A stretch of 36,874 bases of DNA from Mediterranea sp. (in: CFB group bacteria) (GCA_031261785.1 JAISIZ010000107.1:1-36874), one strand, 5' to 3'; positions 1-9,800 are shown, counted from the first letter of the stretch. Numbers and translations: made by a program. Notes: generated by a model not told the origin, from the letters alone.

Positions 1-166
1 AACTCTGAGTCCTCCCTTCCAACGGAGGGGAGGTGCCCGAAGGGCGGAGGGGAGGGAAAAACAATGACACGTACCGCTTTTACATAAATAGGTATGCTGG
101 TTATTCTTCCCTCCCCTCCGCCCTCCGGGCACCTCCCCTCCGTTGGAAGGGAGGACTTTGGAGTTA
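1..166. repeat. Long inverted repeat, arms about 46-56 bp
   Basis: Positions 11-56 and 109-154 are reverse complements over 46 bp with a single mismatch (at 125). With a small gap the match continues outward (1-10 against 155-165), so the repeat may extend beyond the left edge of the window. The 52-bp centre is AT-richer than the arms and holds no convincing gene. Transcribed from either strand it would form a very stable hairpin. It lies more than 200 bp beyond the gltA stop codon, so it could be a distant terminator-like structure or a miniature palindromic element. No transposase or target duplication is visible. Confidence 0.8.
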
Positions 167-374
167 CCCCTCGCGGATCTGTGATTCAGAGTTGCCCCCT
201 CGCGGATCTGTGACCAGGTCCAATCTGTGAGCAAGAGGTTGGGAAACTTTAGTTATTTATATTGGCGCGAACCAGTTAGCGTAATAAAATAATCTGTGCG
301 AATCTGTGTAATCTGTGGTGAACTCCCGCCACGCTCACCGGGTTTCGCGCCAAGACCGATAATCTGTGGTGAAC
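161..374. repeat. Clustered short direct repeats (ATCTGTG family)
   Basis: Two near-identical copies of a 24-25 bp unit lie at 161-184 and 189-213, sharing the core CTCGCGGATCTGTGA. The shorter word AATCTGTG recurs at 222, 291, 301, 310 and 361. The 15-mer TAATCTGTGGTGAAC occurs exactly twice, at 309-323 and 360-374. Together with the inverted repeat this makes 1-392 a repeat-rich intergenic stretch downstream of gltA. No gene, tRNA or promoter is supported here. Confidence 0.7.
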
Positions 375-392
375 CGCTCCCCGCTCTTTCTT

Positions 393-1736
393 TCACCGTT
401 TCTTGATGGGCAGGTAATCCTGCACGTCGAGCACGTTCTTGTAGGCGGGGCGGATGATGCGTTTCCCCTCGAAGTTGAGTTCCTCGTTGCGGTGCGCGCA
501 CCAGCCTACGATACGGGCCATGGCGAACAGCGGTGTGAAGATCTCTTGCGGCAGGCCGATCATCTCGTACACGAAGCCCGAGTAGAAGTCGATGTTGCTG
601 GAGACGGTCTTCCCGTTGTTCTTCACCCGTCCGAAGGTCTCGATGGCGCGCTCCTCGAGCAGCTCGAGGAAGGCGAACTCGCGCTCGCAGCCTTTCTCCC
701 TGGCCAGGTCGCGCGCCAGCTCCTTCAGCAGCAGGGCGCGGGGGTCGGAGATGGTGTACACGGCGTGTCCGATGCCATAGATCAGTCCGGTCTTGTTGTA
801 GACTTCCTTGTTCAGCATGCGGGTGAAGTAGGTGTCTATCTCTTCCACGTTGGTCCAGTCCTGGATGTTCTCCTTCAGGTGGTGGAACATGTCGGCTACC
901 TGTATGTTGGCTCCGCCGTGCAGCGGTCCCTTGAGCGATCCGATGCCCGCGGCGATGGACGAATAGGTGTCCGTGCCGGTCGACGAGGTGACGCGTACGG
1001 TGAAGGTGGAGTTGTTACCTCCGCCGTGCTCGGCCTGCAGGATGAGCAGGAGGTCGAGGGTGCGCGCCTCGAGGTCGGTGTACTCGCGCTTGAGCATATA
1101 CAGGAAGTTCTGCGCGATGGAGAGCTTCTCTTGCGGGTGGCGTATGTGTAGCGAGCGTCCGAAGGTGGCGTGACGCAGCATGTTGTACGCGTAGGCTATG
1201 ATGGTCGGGAACTTCGAGATGAGGTCTATGCTTTGTCGCATCAGGTTGTCGCGCGAGGTGTCGTCGGCGTTGGCGTCGAAGCGATACATCTCGAGCACGC
1301 TGCGTGCCAGGATGTTCATGATGTTGTTGCCTTCCAGCTCGATGATGTTCATCTTCGTCTTCTGCTCCAGCGGCATATTGTCGTTGATGAGTTCGGAGAA
1401 GGAGGCGAGGGCCTCTTTGTCGGGCAGCTGTCCCGAGAGGAGGAGGTAGGCCACTTCCTCGAACCCGAAACGTTTCTCCTTGATGATGGCGTGGACGATG
1501 TCCTCCACGTCGTATCCGCGGTAGAAGAGCTTGCCGGGTATGGGCTTCAGCCCGCCGCCTTCCACACGCTCGTATCCCACCACGTTGCCGATCTTGGTCA
1601 GCCCCACCAGCACGCCGGTGCCGTCTTCGTTGCGTAGTCCGCGTTTTACGCCATATTTGGAAAACAGTTCATTGTCGATCCGGGTAGCCTCTTTCATCTC
1701 CTCGGAGAGCTTGTAAATCAAGTATTCTTTCTTCAT
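393..1736 (-). CDS. gltA: Citrate synthase
   Basis: Condenses oxaloacetate and acetyl-CoA to citrate in the cytoplasm, the entry step of the oxidative TCA branch. The 447-residue product has the expected citrate synthase landmarks: LQAEHGGGNNSTF near 233-245, the active-site histidines in GPLHGGAN (H273) and GIGHAVY (H324), the catalytic aspartate in SNIDFYSGF (D383), and the arginine-rich ending ARIVGWCAHRNEE (407-419). It is the last gene of the acn-icd-gltA operon: its start codon lies 12 nt after the icd stop. No terminator is obvious just after its stop; the first strong palindrome is more than 200 bp away. Family and function are clear; regulation is not visible. Confidence 0.95.
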   Translation of the reverse strand: MKKEYLIYKLSEEMKEATRIDNELFSKYGVKRGLRNEDGTGVLVGLTKIGNVVGYERVEGGGLKPIPGKLFYRGYDVEDIVHAIIKEKRFGFEEVAYLLLSGQLPDKEALASFSELINDNMPLEQKTKMNIIELEGNNIMNILARSVLEMYRFDANADDTSRDNLMRQSIDLISKFPTIIAYAYNMLRHATFGRSLHIRHPQEKLSIAQNFLYMLKREYTDLEARTLDLLLILQAEHGGGNNSTFTVRVTSSTGTDTYSSIAAGIGSLKGPLHGGANIQVADMFHHLKENIQDWTNVEEIDTYFTRMLNKEVYNKTGLIYGIGHAVYTISDPRALLLKELARDLAREKGCEREFAFLELLEERAIETFGRVKNNGKTVSSNIDFYSGFVYEMIGLPQEIFTPLFAMARIVGWCAHRNEELNFEGKRIIRPAYKNVLDVQDYLPIKKR

Positions 1737-1748
1737 ATTCGTTTGGTA

Positions 1749-2936
<1,188 letters not shown>

Positions 2937-2939
2937 ATC

Positions 2940-5183
2940 TTATCGGGCGTTAAGGGCAGAGCCGGCGCGGAACCAGCCAATCTGCTGTTCGTTATACGTA
3001 TGTTGGGCCTCGAAGCTCTCGGTGGTGCCGTCGTCGTGGCGCAGGGTCACGGTGAGGTTGCGTCCCGGGGCGAAGTCGGCCAGGCCGGTCACGTCGATGA
3101 GGTCGCGCTCGCGTACCTTGTCGTAGTCGGCCTTGTCCGCGAAGGTGAGGGCGAGCATGCCCTGCTTCTTCAGGTTGGTTTCGTGGATACGCGCGAAGCT
3201 CTTGGCCAGGATGGCGCGCACGTTGAGGAACCTCGGTTCCATGGCGGCGTGCTCGCGGCTGGAGCCTTCGCCGTAGTTCTCCTCGGCCACGACGATGGAG
3301 GCTATGCCCTCGGCCTTGTACCGCTTGGCGGTGGCCGACACGGCGTCGTACTGCTTGGTGACGCGGTTCCACACCTTGTTGGTCTGCCCGTTGAAGGCGT
3401 TGACGGCTCCCATCAGCATATTGTCCGAGATGTTTTCCAGATGTCCGCGGAAGCGCAGCCACGGGCCGGCCATGGAGATGTGGTCGGTGGTGCATTTCCC
3501 CTGGGCCTTGATGAGCAGGGGCATGCCGGGCAGGTCCTTGCCGTCCCAGGCGGGGAAGGGCTTTAGCAGTTGCAGGCGCTGCGATTCGGGGTTCACCTTC
3601 ACCTCCACCTTCGCTCCGCCGGGGGCGATGTATCCGTCGTCGCCTTTGCTGAATCCCTCTACGGGCAGCTCGTCGCCCACAGGCTCGTCTAGCTTCACCA
3701 GCTCGCCCATGTCGTTCTTCAGCCTGTCCTTCAGGGGGTTGAAGCAGAGGTCGCCCGCTATGGTGAGCGCCATGGTCAGCTCGGGCGAGGCCACGAAGGC
3801 GAAGGTGTTGGGGTTGCCGTCGGCCCGCTTGGCGAAGTTGCGGTTGAACGAGGTCACGATGGAGTTCTTGCGGGTGGGGTCGTCGGTATGCCGTTTCCAT
3901 TGCCCGATGCAGGGTCCGCAGGCGTTGGCCATGATGGTGGCTCCTACCCTCTTGAAGGTCTCTATCATGCCGTCGCGCTCGGCGGTGGCCCGTATCTGTT
4001 CCGATCCGGGATTGATGATCAGGGGCGATTCCACTTCCAGCCCTTTCTCCGTCACCTGCCTGGCCAGCGAGGCGGCCCGGCTCAGGTCTTGGTACGAGGA
4101 GTTGGTGCACGAGCCGATGAGTCCCACCTCCATACGGCGCGGGTAGTCGTTCTGCCGCACCTTCGCGGCGAACTCGGAGATGGGTGTCGCGGCGTCGGGG
4201 GTGAAGGGTCCGTTGATGTAGGGCTCGAGTGTGGAGAGGTCGATGTCGATGACCCGGTCGTAGTACTTCTCGGGGTTGAGGACTACCTCCGCGTCGGCCC
4301 GCAGGTCGGCCCTTACGGCTTCCAGCATGTCTGCCACGCTGGCGCGTCCCGTGGCTCGCAGGTAGGTGGCCATACGTTCGTCGAACGGGAAGAGCGACGT
4401 GGTGGCTCCCACCTCGGCGCCCATGTTGCAGATGGTGGCCTTTCCCGTGGCCGAGAGCGATTCGACGCCTGGCCCGAAGTATTCGATGATGGCGTTCGTC
4501 CCGCCCTTCACGGTGAGGATGCCGGCCAGCTTCAGGATCACGTCCTTCGGCGCCGCCCATCCGCTCAGCTTTCCGGTGAGGCGCACGCCGATGACGCGGG
4601 GCATCTTCAGCTCCCATTCCATGCCGGTCATCACGTCCACGGCGTCGGCTCCGCCCACGCCAATGGCCACCATGCCCAGTCCGCCCGCGTTGGGGGTGTG
4701 CGAATCGGTGCCTACCATCATTCCTCCGGGGAAGGCGTAGTTCTCGAGCACCACCTGGTGGATGATGCCGGCTCCCGGTTGCCAGAATCCTATGCCATAG
4801 CGCGAGGAGACGTCGCGGAGAAAGTCGTAGACCTCCTCGTTGGTCTTTCTCGCCGTGGCGATATCCTCCTTGGCGCCCTTATAAGCTTGTATCAGGTGGT
4901 CGCAATGCACCGTCGAGGGCACGGCCACCTCATCCTTGCCGGCGTTCATGAACTGCAGCAGGGCCATCTGGGCGGTAGCGTCTTGCATCGCCACACGGTC
5001 GGGACGAAAGTTCACGTAGTCCTCACCCCGCTTGTAGTCTTTCACATTCGACGCGTCGTACAGATGCGCGTACAAAATCTTTTCGGCCAGAGCCAAGGGG
5101 CGTCTCAACACTCCCCTGACGTGCTCCAGCTTTCCTTTATAGGCTTTATAGAAAGCCTCCAACATAGCCACATCATAAACCAT
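2940..5183 (-). CDS. acn: Aconitate hydratase (aconitase)
   Basis: Isomerises citrate to isocitrate via cis-aconitate using a [4Fe-4S] cluster. The 747-residue product has the cluster ligands C359 ([11 protein letters not shown]) and C422/C425 ([10 protein letters not shown]), the [10 protein letters not shown] segment near 162-171, and the C-terminal swivel domain with catalytic GSSREHAA (640-647). The reading frame is open to 5273, but I chose the ATG at 5183 because Bacteroidales homologues start MVYD and an AAGGA lies 5 nt upstream (5189-5193); the extra 30 codons would be arginine-rich and unlike the family. The Bacteroides fragilis enzyme of this gene cluster is known to be mitochondrial-like, and the same is likely here. 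First gene of acn-icd-gltA. Confidence 0.94.
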   Translation of the reverse strand: MVYDVAMLEAFYKAYKGKLEHVRGVLRRPLALAEKILYAHLYDASNVKDYKRGEDYVNFRPDRVAMQDATAQMALLQFMNAGKDEVAVPSTVHCDHLIQAYKGAKEDIATARKTNEEVYDFLRDVSSRYGIGFWQPGAGIIHQVVLENYAFPGGMMVGTDSHTPNAGGLGMVAIGVGGADAVDVMTGMEWELKMPRVIGVRLTGKLSGWAAPKDVILKLAGILTVKGGTNAIIEYFGPGVESLSATGKATICNMGAEVGATTSLFPFDERMATYLRATGRASVADMLEAVRADLRADAEVVLNPEKYYDRVIDIDLSTLEPYINGPFTPDAATPISEFAAKVRQNDYPRRMEVGLIGSCTNSSYQDLSRAASLARQVTEKGLEVESPLIINPGSEQIRATAERDGMIETFKRVGATIMANACGPCIGQWKRHTDDPTRKNSIVTSFNRNFAKRADGNPNTFAFVASPELTMALTIAGDLCFNPLKDRLKNDMGELVKLDEPVGDELPVEGFSKGDDGYIAPGGAKVEVKVNPESQRLQLLKPFPAWDGKDLPGMPLLIKAQGKCTTDHISMAGPWLRFRGHLENISDNMLMGAVNAFNGQTNKVWNRVTKQYDAVSATAKRYKAEGIASIVVAEENYGEGSSREHAAMEPRFLNVRAILAKSFARIHETNLKKQGMLALTFADKADYDKVRERDLIDVTGLADFAPGRNLTVTLRHDDGTTESFEAQHTYNEQQIGWFRAGSALNAR

Positions 5184-5362
5184 ATTTTTCCTTGTTTTTC
5201 TATGAGTACACAATGATCTCTCCATGCGAGAGCGTATATTCAGAGAACGAATGAGTTTTAAATTATGTTTCACGGGAATGGGCTTTTTATCGTCGCCCGC
5301 GAAAAATAAGGAAGCTGTAGCTTGACATTCGCGTTCCCCGCGAGGCGAATCCCTACGATTAT
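5184..5362. other. Intergenic: 5' region of the acn operon
   Basis: No gene is supported here. This stretch must hold the acn promoter (minus strand), but I found no good TAnnTTTG box with a matching -33 element. A weak hairpin (ATTCGC at 5327-5332 with GCGAAT at 5345-5350) is the only structure seen. The right-hand part of the gap holds the divergent promoter and leader described separately. Confidence 0.5.
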
Positions 5363-5394
5363 TTTGCGCGAACCAAAACTATTTCCTACTTTTG
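5363..5394 (+). promoter_or_regulatory. Bacteroidota-type promoter for the LytTR gene
   Basis: TTTG at 5363-5366 and TACTTTTG at 5387-5394 are separated by exactly 20 nt, matching the -33 TTTG / -7 TAnnTTTG consensus of the primary Bacteroidota sigma factor. Transcription would begin near 5400, giving a leader of about 300 nt before the LytTR start codon at 5706. Confidence 0.7.
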
Positions 5395-5400
5395 CCCCGA

Positions 5401-5705
5401 CTTCCCCCGTGTGGCGTTTCCGTGCGGTGGGAAGCCGACATTTGTTTGATAACGAAAGCGTTTACGATATTATCTCGTGCTGAAACCTGGACAGTTTCAA
5501 TCATGGAGATAATAGACAAGAACGCTCACGTCAATGCTATATGCCCGTTGTCGCTGGCAACGGACCTGTAACAGAGGCGTGGGCTATTGTTTATTATCCA
5601 TGATGGGCAGTCCAGGGCCTCGGTACGGTAATGACAACAGTCCCACGCCTTTCCTGTATCCCCCTGCCAGCGAAAAGCCGCGAGACCTTTATCGATGGGA
5701 AGTCC
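5401..5705 (+). ncRNA. Structured leader RNA with alternative stems
   Basis: The predicted leader can form several hairpins. A 5' stem pairs 5401-5406 with 5429-5434. Segment 1 (5468-5476) pairs perfectly over 9 bp with part of segment 2 (5506-5514) and encloses a TGAAAC/GTTTCA stem (5481-5486/5494-5499). Segment 2 (5501-5519) can instead pair with segment 3 (5587-5603) through 6+6+4 bp, a wobble and a 2-nt bulge. Segment 3 (5575-5598) can instead pair with segment 4 (5627-5650), including 9 perfect pairs AGGCGTGGG/CCCACGCCT. So 1:2 with 3:4 competes with 2:3, the logic of an attenuator or riboswitch. No U-tract follows stem 3:4, so a classical terminator is not supported. No known riboswitch family was recognised. 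Confidence 0.5.
5503..5571 (+). CDS. Possible 22-codon leader peptide
   Basis: An ATG at 5503 opens a 22-codon frame ending in TAA at 5569-5571, starting MEIIDKNAHV and ending LSLATDL. It lies inside the predicted leader of the LytTR gene, and its start codon is within segment 2 of the alternative stems, so ribosomes on it would influence which stem forms. There is no Shine-Dalgarno sequence, which is common in this phylum. The codons show no run of a single amino acid that would indicate classical amino-acid attenuation. A frame this short may be chance. Confidence 0.3.
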   Translation: MEIIDKNAHVNAICPLSLATDL

Positions 5706-6053
5706 ATGGAAGAAACAATCATCATCGCCACTCCTGTAGGGTACCGCGTATACCGCCCGGCCGACATCGGCTACTTCGTCTACTCCACTCGCCACCGCGC
5801 GTGGCAAGCCGTCATGTTCGGCGACCGGACGTTGCGCCTGCGACGGCAAACCTCGGCCGACGACATCCTCGCCGTTTCTTCCTCTTTCGTCCGTATCAAC
5901 CAGTCCACCATCATCAACATCCATTATCTTGTCCTTATCGAAGAGCATTACATCCGTCTCTGCCCACCTTTCGATTGTCCCGACGACGAGGTGGACCTGC
6001 TCATCTCGCGCAACCTACGCAAACCCTTGAAGGAGAAGCTTAGGATATTGTGA
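5706..6053 (+). CDS. Stand-alone LytTR-type DNA-binding regulator
   Basis: A 115-residue protein made almost entirely of a LytTR domain (about residues 12-112). The characteristic segment FVRINQSTIINIHYLVLIEE (61-80) matches the LytTR core in which an aromatic-Arg-hydrophobic turn precedes the NxxxI strand. There is no receiver domain, membrane segment or signal peptide, so it is not a classical response regulator; Bacteroidota often encode such minimal LytTR proteins. I chose the ATG at 5706: the upstream ATG at 5631 in the same frame falls inside leader stem 3:4 and adds 25 residues with no domain match. It has its own promoter 300 nt upstream and is followed after 11 nt by a 22-bp tandem array. 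The target is unknown; autoregulation and control of the flavoprotein gene downstream are both plausible. Confidence 0.75.
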   Translation: MEETIIIATPVGYRVYRPADIGYFVYSTRHRAWQAVMFGDRTLRLRRQTSADDILAVSSSFVRINQSTIINIHYLVLIEEHYIRLCPPFDCPDDEVDLLISRNLRKPLKEKLRIL

Positions 6054-6064
6054 AGAAGGAGCGA

Positions 6065-6152
6065 TTGTCCCACGGGCATGGAACAGTTGTCCCACGGGCA
6101 TGGGACGGTTGTCCCGCGGGCATGGGACAGTTGTTCCGCGGGTATGGGACGT
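6065..6152. repeat. Four tandem 22-bp palindromic units
   Basis: Units start at 6065, 6087, 6109 and 6131, each exactly 22 bp. Each contains GTCCC or GTTCC, then about 8 bp, then GGGAC or GGAAC, so each can form a small hairpin (for example GTCCCA/TGGGAC in unit 2). Units 2 and 3 are the most regular; 1 and 4 carry substitutions. The array lies 11 nt after the LytTR stop and about 75 bp before the -7 box of the flavoprotein gene. It could be an operator array, a chain of 3' UTR hairpins, or both. Confidence 0.85.
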
Positions 6153-6225
6153 ATGGTTCTCTCGGGGGATGAAGCGTTCGCGTTTTTTTGTGGGGAGAAA
6201 GTGACAAGCGTCGTGCGGAAATGCC

Positions 6226-6233
6226 TATATTTG
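6226..6233 (+). promoter_or_regulatory. -7 promoter box of the flavoprotein gene
   Basis: TATATTTG matches the TAnnTTTG -7 consensus and lies 34 nt before the start codon at 6268. No TTTG or TTG is present 19-21 nt upstream (the sequence there is GTGACA), suggesting a weak or activator-dependent promoter. Confidence 0.6.
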
Positions 6234-6267
6234 CAGCCTAAGTATAGAAAACTAAGAGAATACAGCT

Positions 6268-6882
6268 ATGAACGTATTATTACTCAACGGAAGCCCGAAT
6301 AGGGGAGGGAACACATTCCTCGCCCTCACCGAGGTGGCCAATACCTTGAACGCCGAAGGCGTAGAGACGAGTTTCGTCCACATCGGCGCCAAGGCGGTGC
6401 AAGGCTGCACGGCCTGCGGCAAATGCTCGGAACTGGGGCGCTGCGTGTTCAAGGACGACTTATATAATCGGGTACGCGAGGCGTGCCTGGCGGCCGACGG
6501 CATCGTGGTAGGCTCACCCGTGTACTACGCCGGTCCCAACGGATCGCTCTGCGCCCTGCTCGACCGCCTCTTCTTCTCCGCCTCCGACACGCTGGCCTAC
6601 AAGCCCGCCGCCTCCGTGGCCGTTTGCCGGAGAGGAGGCGCCAGCGCCACTTTCGATCGCCTGAACAAGTACTTCACCATCAACAACATGCCCCTCGTCT
6701 CCTCCCAATACTGGAACATGGTGTACGGCTGCGACCCCGGAGAGGCGTCGCGCGACGCCGAAGGGCTGCAGACCATGCGTACGCTGGGGCGCAACATGGC
6801 GTGGCTGCTCAAGAGCATACAGGCCGGAAAGCAGCCGCTCCCCAAGGGCGAGGAGTGGACGCCGACGAACTTCATCAGGTAG
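6268..6882 (+). CDS. Flavodoxin-fold NAD(P)H oxidoreductase, iron-sulfur flavoprotein-like
   Basis: A 204-residue cytoplasmic flavoprotein of the NADPH-dependent FMN reductase / iron-sulfur flavoprotein (Isf) superfamily. The N-terminal LLLNGSPNRGGNT (4-16) is the FMN phosphate loop, and GSPVYYAGPNGSL near 82-94 is the second flavin-contacting loop. GCTACGKCSELGRC supplies cysteines 47, 50, 53 and 59, spaced CX2CX2CX5C, which fits the compact Isf cluster motif (CX2CX2CX4-7C). It may therefore bind a [4Fe-4S] cluster and pass electrons to FMN, but many family members with partial Cys motifs do not. Substrate unknown. Its 3' end overlaps the convergent hybrid sensor gene by 8 bp, and no terminator separates them. 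Confidence 0.8.
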   Translation: MNVLLLNGSPNRGGNTFLALTEVANTLNAEGVETSFVHIGAKAVQGCTACGKCSELGRCVFKDDLYNRVREACLAADGIVVGSPVYYAGPNGSLCALLDRLFFSASDTLAYKPAASVAVCRRGGASATFDRLNKYFTINNMPLVSSQYWNMVYGCDPGEASRDAEGLQTMRTLGRNMAWLLKSIQAGKQPLPKGEEWTPTNFIR

Positions 6883-9800
6883 ACGGCTTGAGGTAGTCCG
6901 AAGGAAGCACGCCAAACTCCTCCTTGAAGCATTGGCGGAAATAGACCACACTGTTGAACCCGACCTTGAACGCCACCTCCGAGACTTGGTATCGCCCTTC
7001 GAGCAGCAGGCGCTCGGCGTGCCGCATCTTCAGCTTGCGAACGTATTCGTTGGTGGAGAGACCCGTCAGCGCCTTTATCTTGCGGTAGAGGGTGGAACCA
7101 CTCATGCACAGGCGGTCGGAGAGGAAAGCCACGTCGACTCGTTCGGACGAGATTCGCTCCTCCACCAAGGCGGAAATCTTCTCGAGGAACTCGCGGTCGA
7201 GCTGATTGAGCGATTCGGCCAGTTGCGCGCGTTTCCCTTCCAGCCGGCTATTGTCGCTCGGCCCGTACGAGGTGGCGAAGCGCTCGGCCAGCTTGCGGCG
7301 CGCCTCCAGCAGGTTGTTCACCCGGCTGTGGAGCAGCGTGGCGCTGAAGGGTTTGGTCAGGTACGAGTCGGCGCCCGTCTCGTATCCCTCTTCCTTGTCC
7401 TCGGGCGTGTCCTTGGCCGTGAGGAGGATGACGGGTATATGGCTGGTGCGCACGTCGGTCTTCAGTTGGCGGCACAGGCTGATGCCGTCCATCACGGGCA
7501 TCATGATGTCGCTCACGATGATGTCGGGCGTGTAGTGGATGGCCAGGTCCAGCCCTTGCTGCCCGTTGGCGGCGCTCTTCACCTCGAAGCGGTCGGCAAA
7601 GGATTCGCAGATGTAGTGGCTGATGTCGGGATCATCCTCCACCACCAGCAGGAGAGCTTTGCCTCCAACGGGCGGGCTCATGGCGTCTGTGGCGACCAAG
7701 CCCTCGTCCTCCGCCTCGGGCTGGGACACCTCCGAGTCGGCGTGTAGCGCGTGGGGATAGGTGTTGTCGGTGAGCAGGGTGAAGCGGAACGAGGTGCCTT
7801 GCCCGGGCTTGCTCTCCACGCTGATCTCCCCTTCGTGCAAGGTCACCAGGCTCTTCACCAGCGCCAGTCCGATGCCTGTTCCCGACACGCGCTTGTCGCG
7901 TTCCTCCTGGTAGTAACGTTCGAAGATATGGGGCAAGGCCGCGGCGTCGATGCCGTGTCCCGTGTCGCTCACGCCGATCTCCGTGTGGCGGATGCCGTTG
8001 CGCTCGGTGGGACGCACCGATAGGATGACGCTCCCCCGCTCGGTGTGCTTCAGGGCGTTGGACAGCAGGTTGTCGAGGATGATGGTCACCGCCTCCTTGT
8101 CGAAGTAGAGCGTCATCTCCTCGGACGCCGCCCTGATCTCCACCTCCACCCCGCTCTTCCTGTTCAGCTCCTTGTACTTGGTGCCCACCTCGGTGACCAA
8201 GGCGGCCAGGTTGTAGCGTCCCACGCATAGCTTCTTGTTCTGCGTCTCCACCTTCCTGAACTCCAGTATCTGGTTGATGAGGTTGAGCAGGCGAATGGCG
8301 CTCTGGTGGATGACGGCTATCTTCTGCGTGTCGCGCTCGGCGAGCGTGGGACTTTTCCGTATGTCCTCCAGCGGGCCAAGTATCAGCGTGAGCGGGGTGC
8401 GCAGCTCGTGGGTGATATTGGTGAAGAAGCGCAGGCGTTCGGCGTTGCGCGTCTGCTCATGCTCGTGGTTCTTCTTCTCTATCCGATAGAGGGCCTCCAC
8501 GTCGATCCGCTTCTTGTAGGCGTACAGGATGAGCAGGCAGACGAGGGCGAAGAGCAGGACGTAGCCCGTCTTCGCCCACCAGGTGAGCCACAACGGGGGC
8601 ACGATGGTGATGTCGAGATTGGTCAGCTGGTCGGACCAGGCTTGGTTGCGGAGGCGTGTCTTCACTAAGAAACGGTACTTGCCCGGGGGTATGTTGCGGA
8701 AGGTGGCGGCGTTGGCACCGTCGGTGGGATACCACAGCTCGTCCATGCCCTCCAACATGCAGGCGTACTCCACCCGGTCGCTCAGGGCGTAGTCGCGCAC
8801 GTTGAAGGTGATGCCGAAGCTATTCTGCCGGTGGCTCATCTCCACCCGTGTCCGCCCGTTGATGTCGACCGCCTCTTCGCCTCCCCCTCCCTTGCCTAAG
8901 GAGGTGAATATCTTCATGTCGGTGATGGCGGCCTCGGGCGATTGCCTCTTGGCCAGCACCGCCTCGGGGGAGAAGTAACACAGTCCGCCTACGGACCCGA
9001 AGTAGATCCGCCCGCTTTCGTCTTCCGCCACGCTTCCGCTCATGAAGTTGCCCGTGGGGATGTTGTCGCGATGGTCGTAATTAAGGAACCCGTCGGTACC
9101 GTTTAGCAGGCAGCTGATGCCCTTGTTGGTGCTTACCCAGATGTTGCCCTTGCCGTCCTCGGCTATGGCGCGTATATGCGTGTTGGCCAATCCCGCCTCA
9201 CGCCGGTAGGTACGGAAGTCCAGGTTGGTCCCGGGAGCGAAGTGCGCCAGTCCCTCGCCCGTAGCCACCCATACGTTGCCGTGGCTGTCCTCGTAAATGT
9301 GGTTGACGGTGTTCGAGAGGAAGCCATTGCCCACGTCGAACATGCGCACCTGGCTCACGCTGTCGTCGCTCACGCCCAGTCCGCCTCCGAAGGTTCCTAT
9401 CCACAATCGCTGCCGGGAGTCTTTCAGGATGCAGCGCACCATGTTGTTCCCGAAGGGATAATGCTTCATCGGCTGTCGCCGGCCGAGGTCTGTCCGGTAG
9501 ATGCCGTCGCCGTCGGTGCCTATCCATAGTTGTCCTTGTTCGTCCTCGTAGAGGGAGCGCACGTCTTTGCCTTCCAGCTGTGGCAGGTAGTCGGCGTGGA
9601 AGATGTCGCGCTTGCTGTCGTAGTAGCTCACCCCTCCGTAGAACAGGCCGAACCAGAGGTTGCCGTCGGTGTCGCGGAGGGAGGTCTGCACGGAGTTGGC
9701 GTCGTTCCTGTCCTCGCTTGGCGGGAACACGGTTTGCCTCACGCCATCGCGGAACACGTTGATGCCGCCTCCGTCGGTGCCTATCCACAGCCGTCCGCGC

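Noticed and set aside
33..230. 65-codon frame over the left inverted repeat
   Set aside because: It is an accident of the palindrome; no start context and no similarity to a known protein pattern.
3888..5216. 442-codon plus-strand open frame opposite acn
   Set aside because: Same GC-skew shadow; no recognisable motif and it runs across the acn start region.
5184..5273. N-terminal extension of aconitase to 5273
   Set aside because: The extension is Arg-rich, absent from family members as I know them, and an AAGGA precedes the ATG at 5183.
5401..5650. Known riboswitch or invertible promoter
   Set aside because: I could not match the conserved core of any riboswitch class, and the inverted repeats here are too short, imperfect and overlapping to serve as recombination sites flanking a promoter; no recombinase is nearby.
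5526..5948. 140-codon minus-strand frame opposite the LytTR leader and gene
   Set aside because: No domain, antisense to the LytTR core, and its 3' part lies in the structured leader.
6065..6152. CRISPR array
   Set aside because: The units are contiguous with no unique spacers, and no cas genes are present.
6078..6302. 74-codon plus-strand frame across the 22-bp array
   Set aside because: It covers the tandem repeat, the flavoprotein -7 box and the flavoprotein start, and its translation reflects the repeat only.
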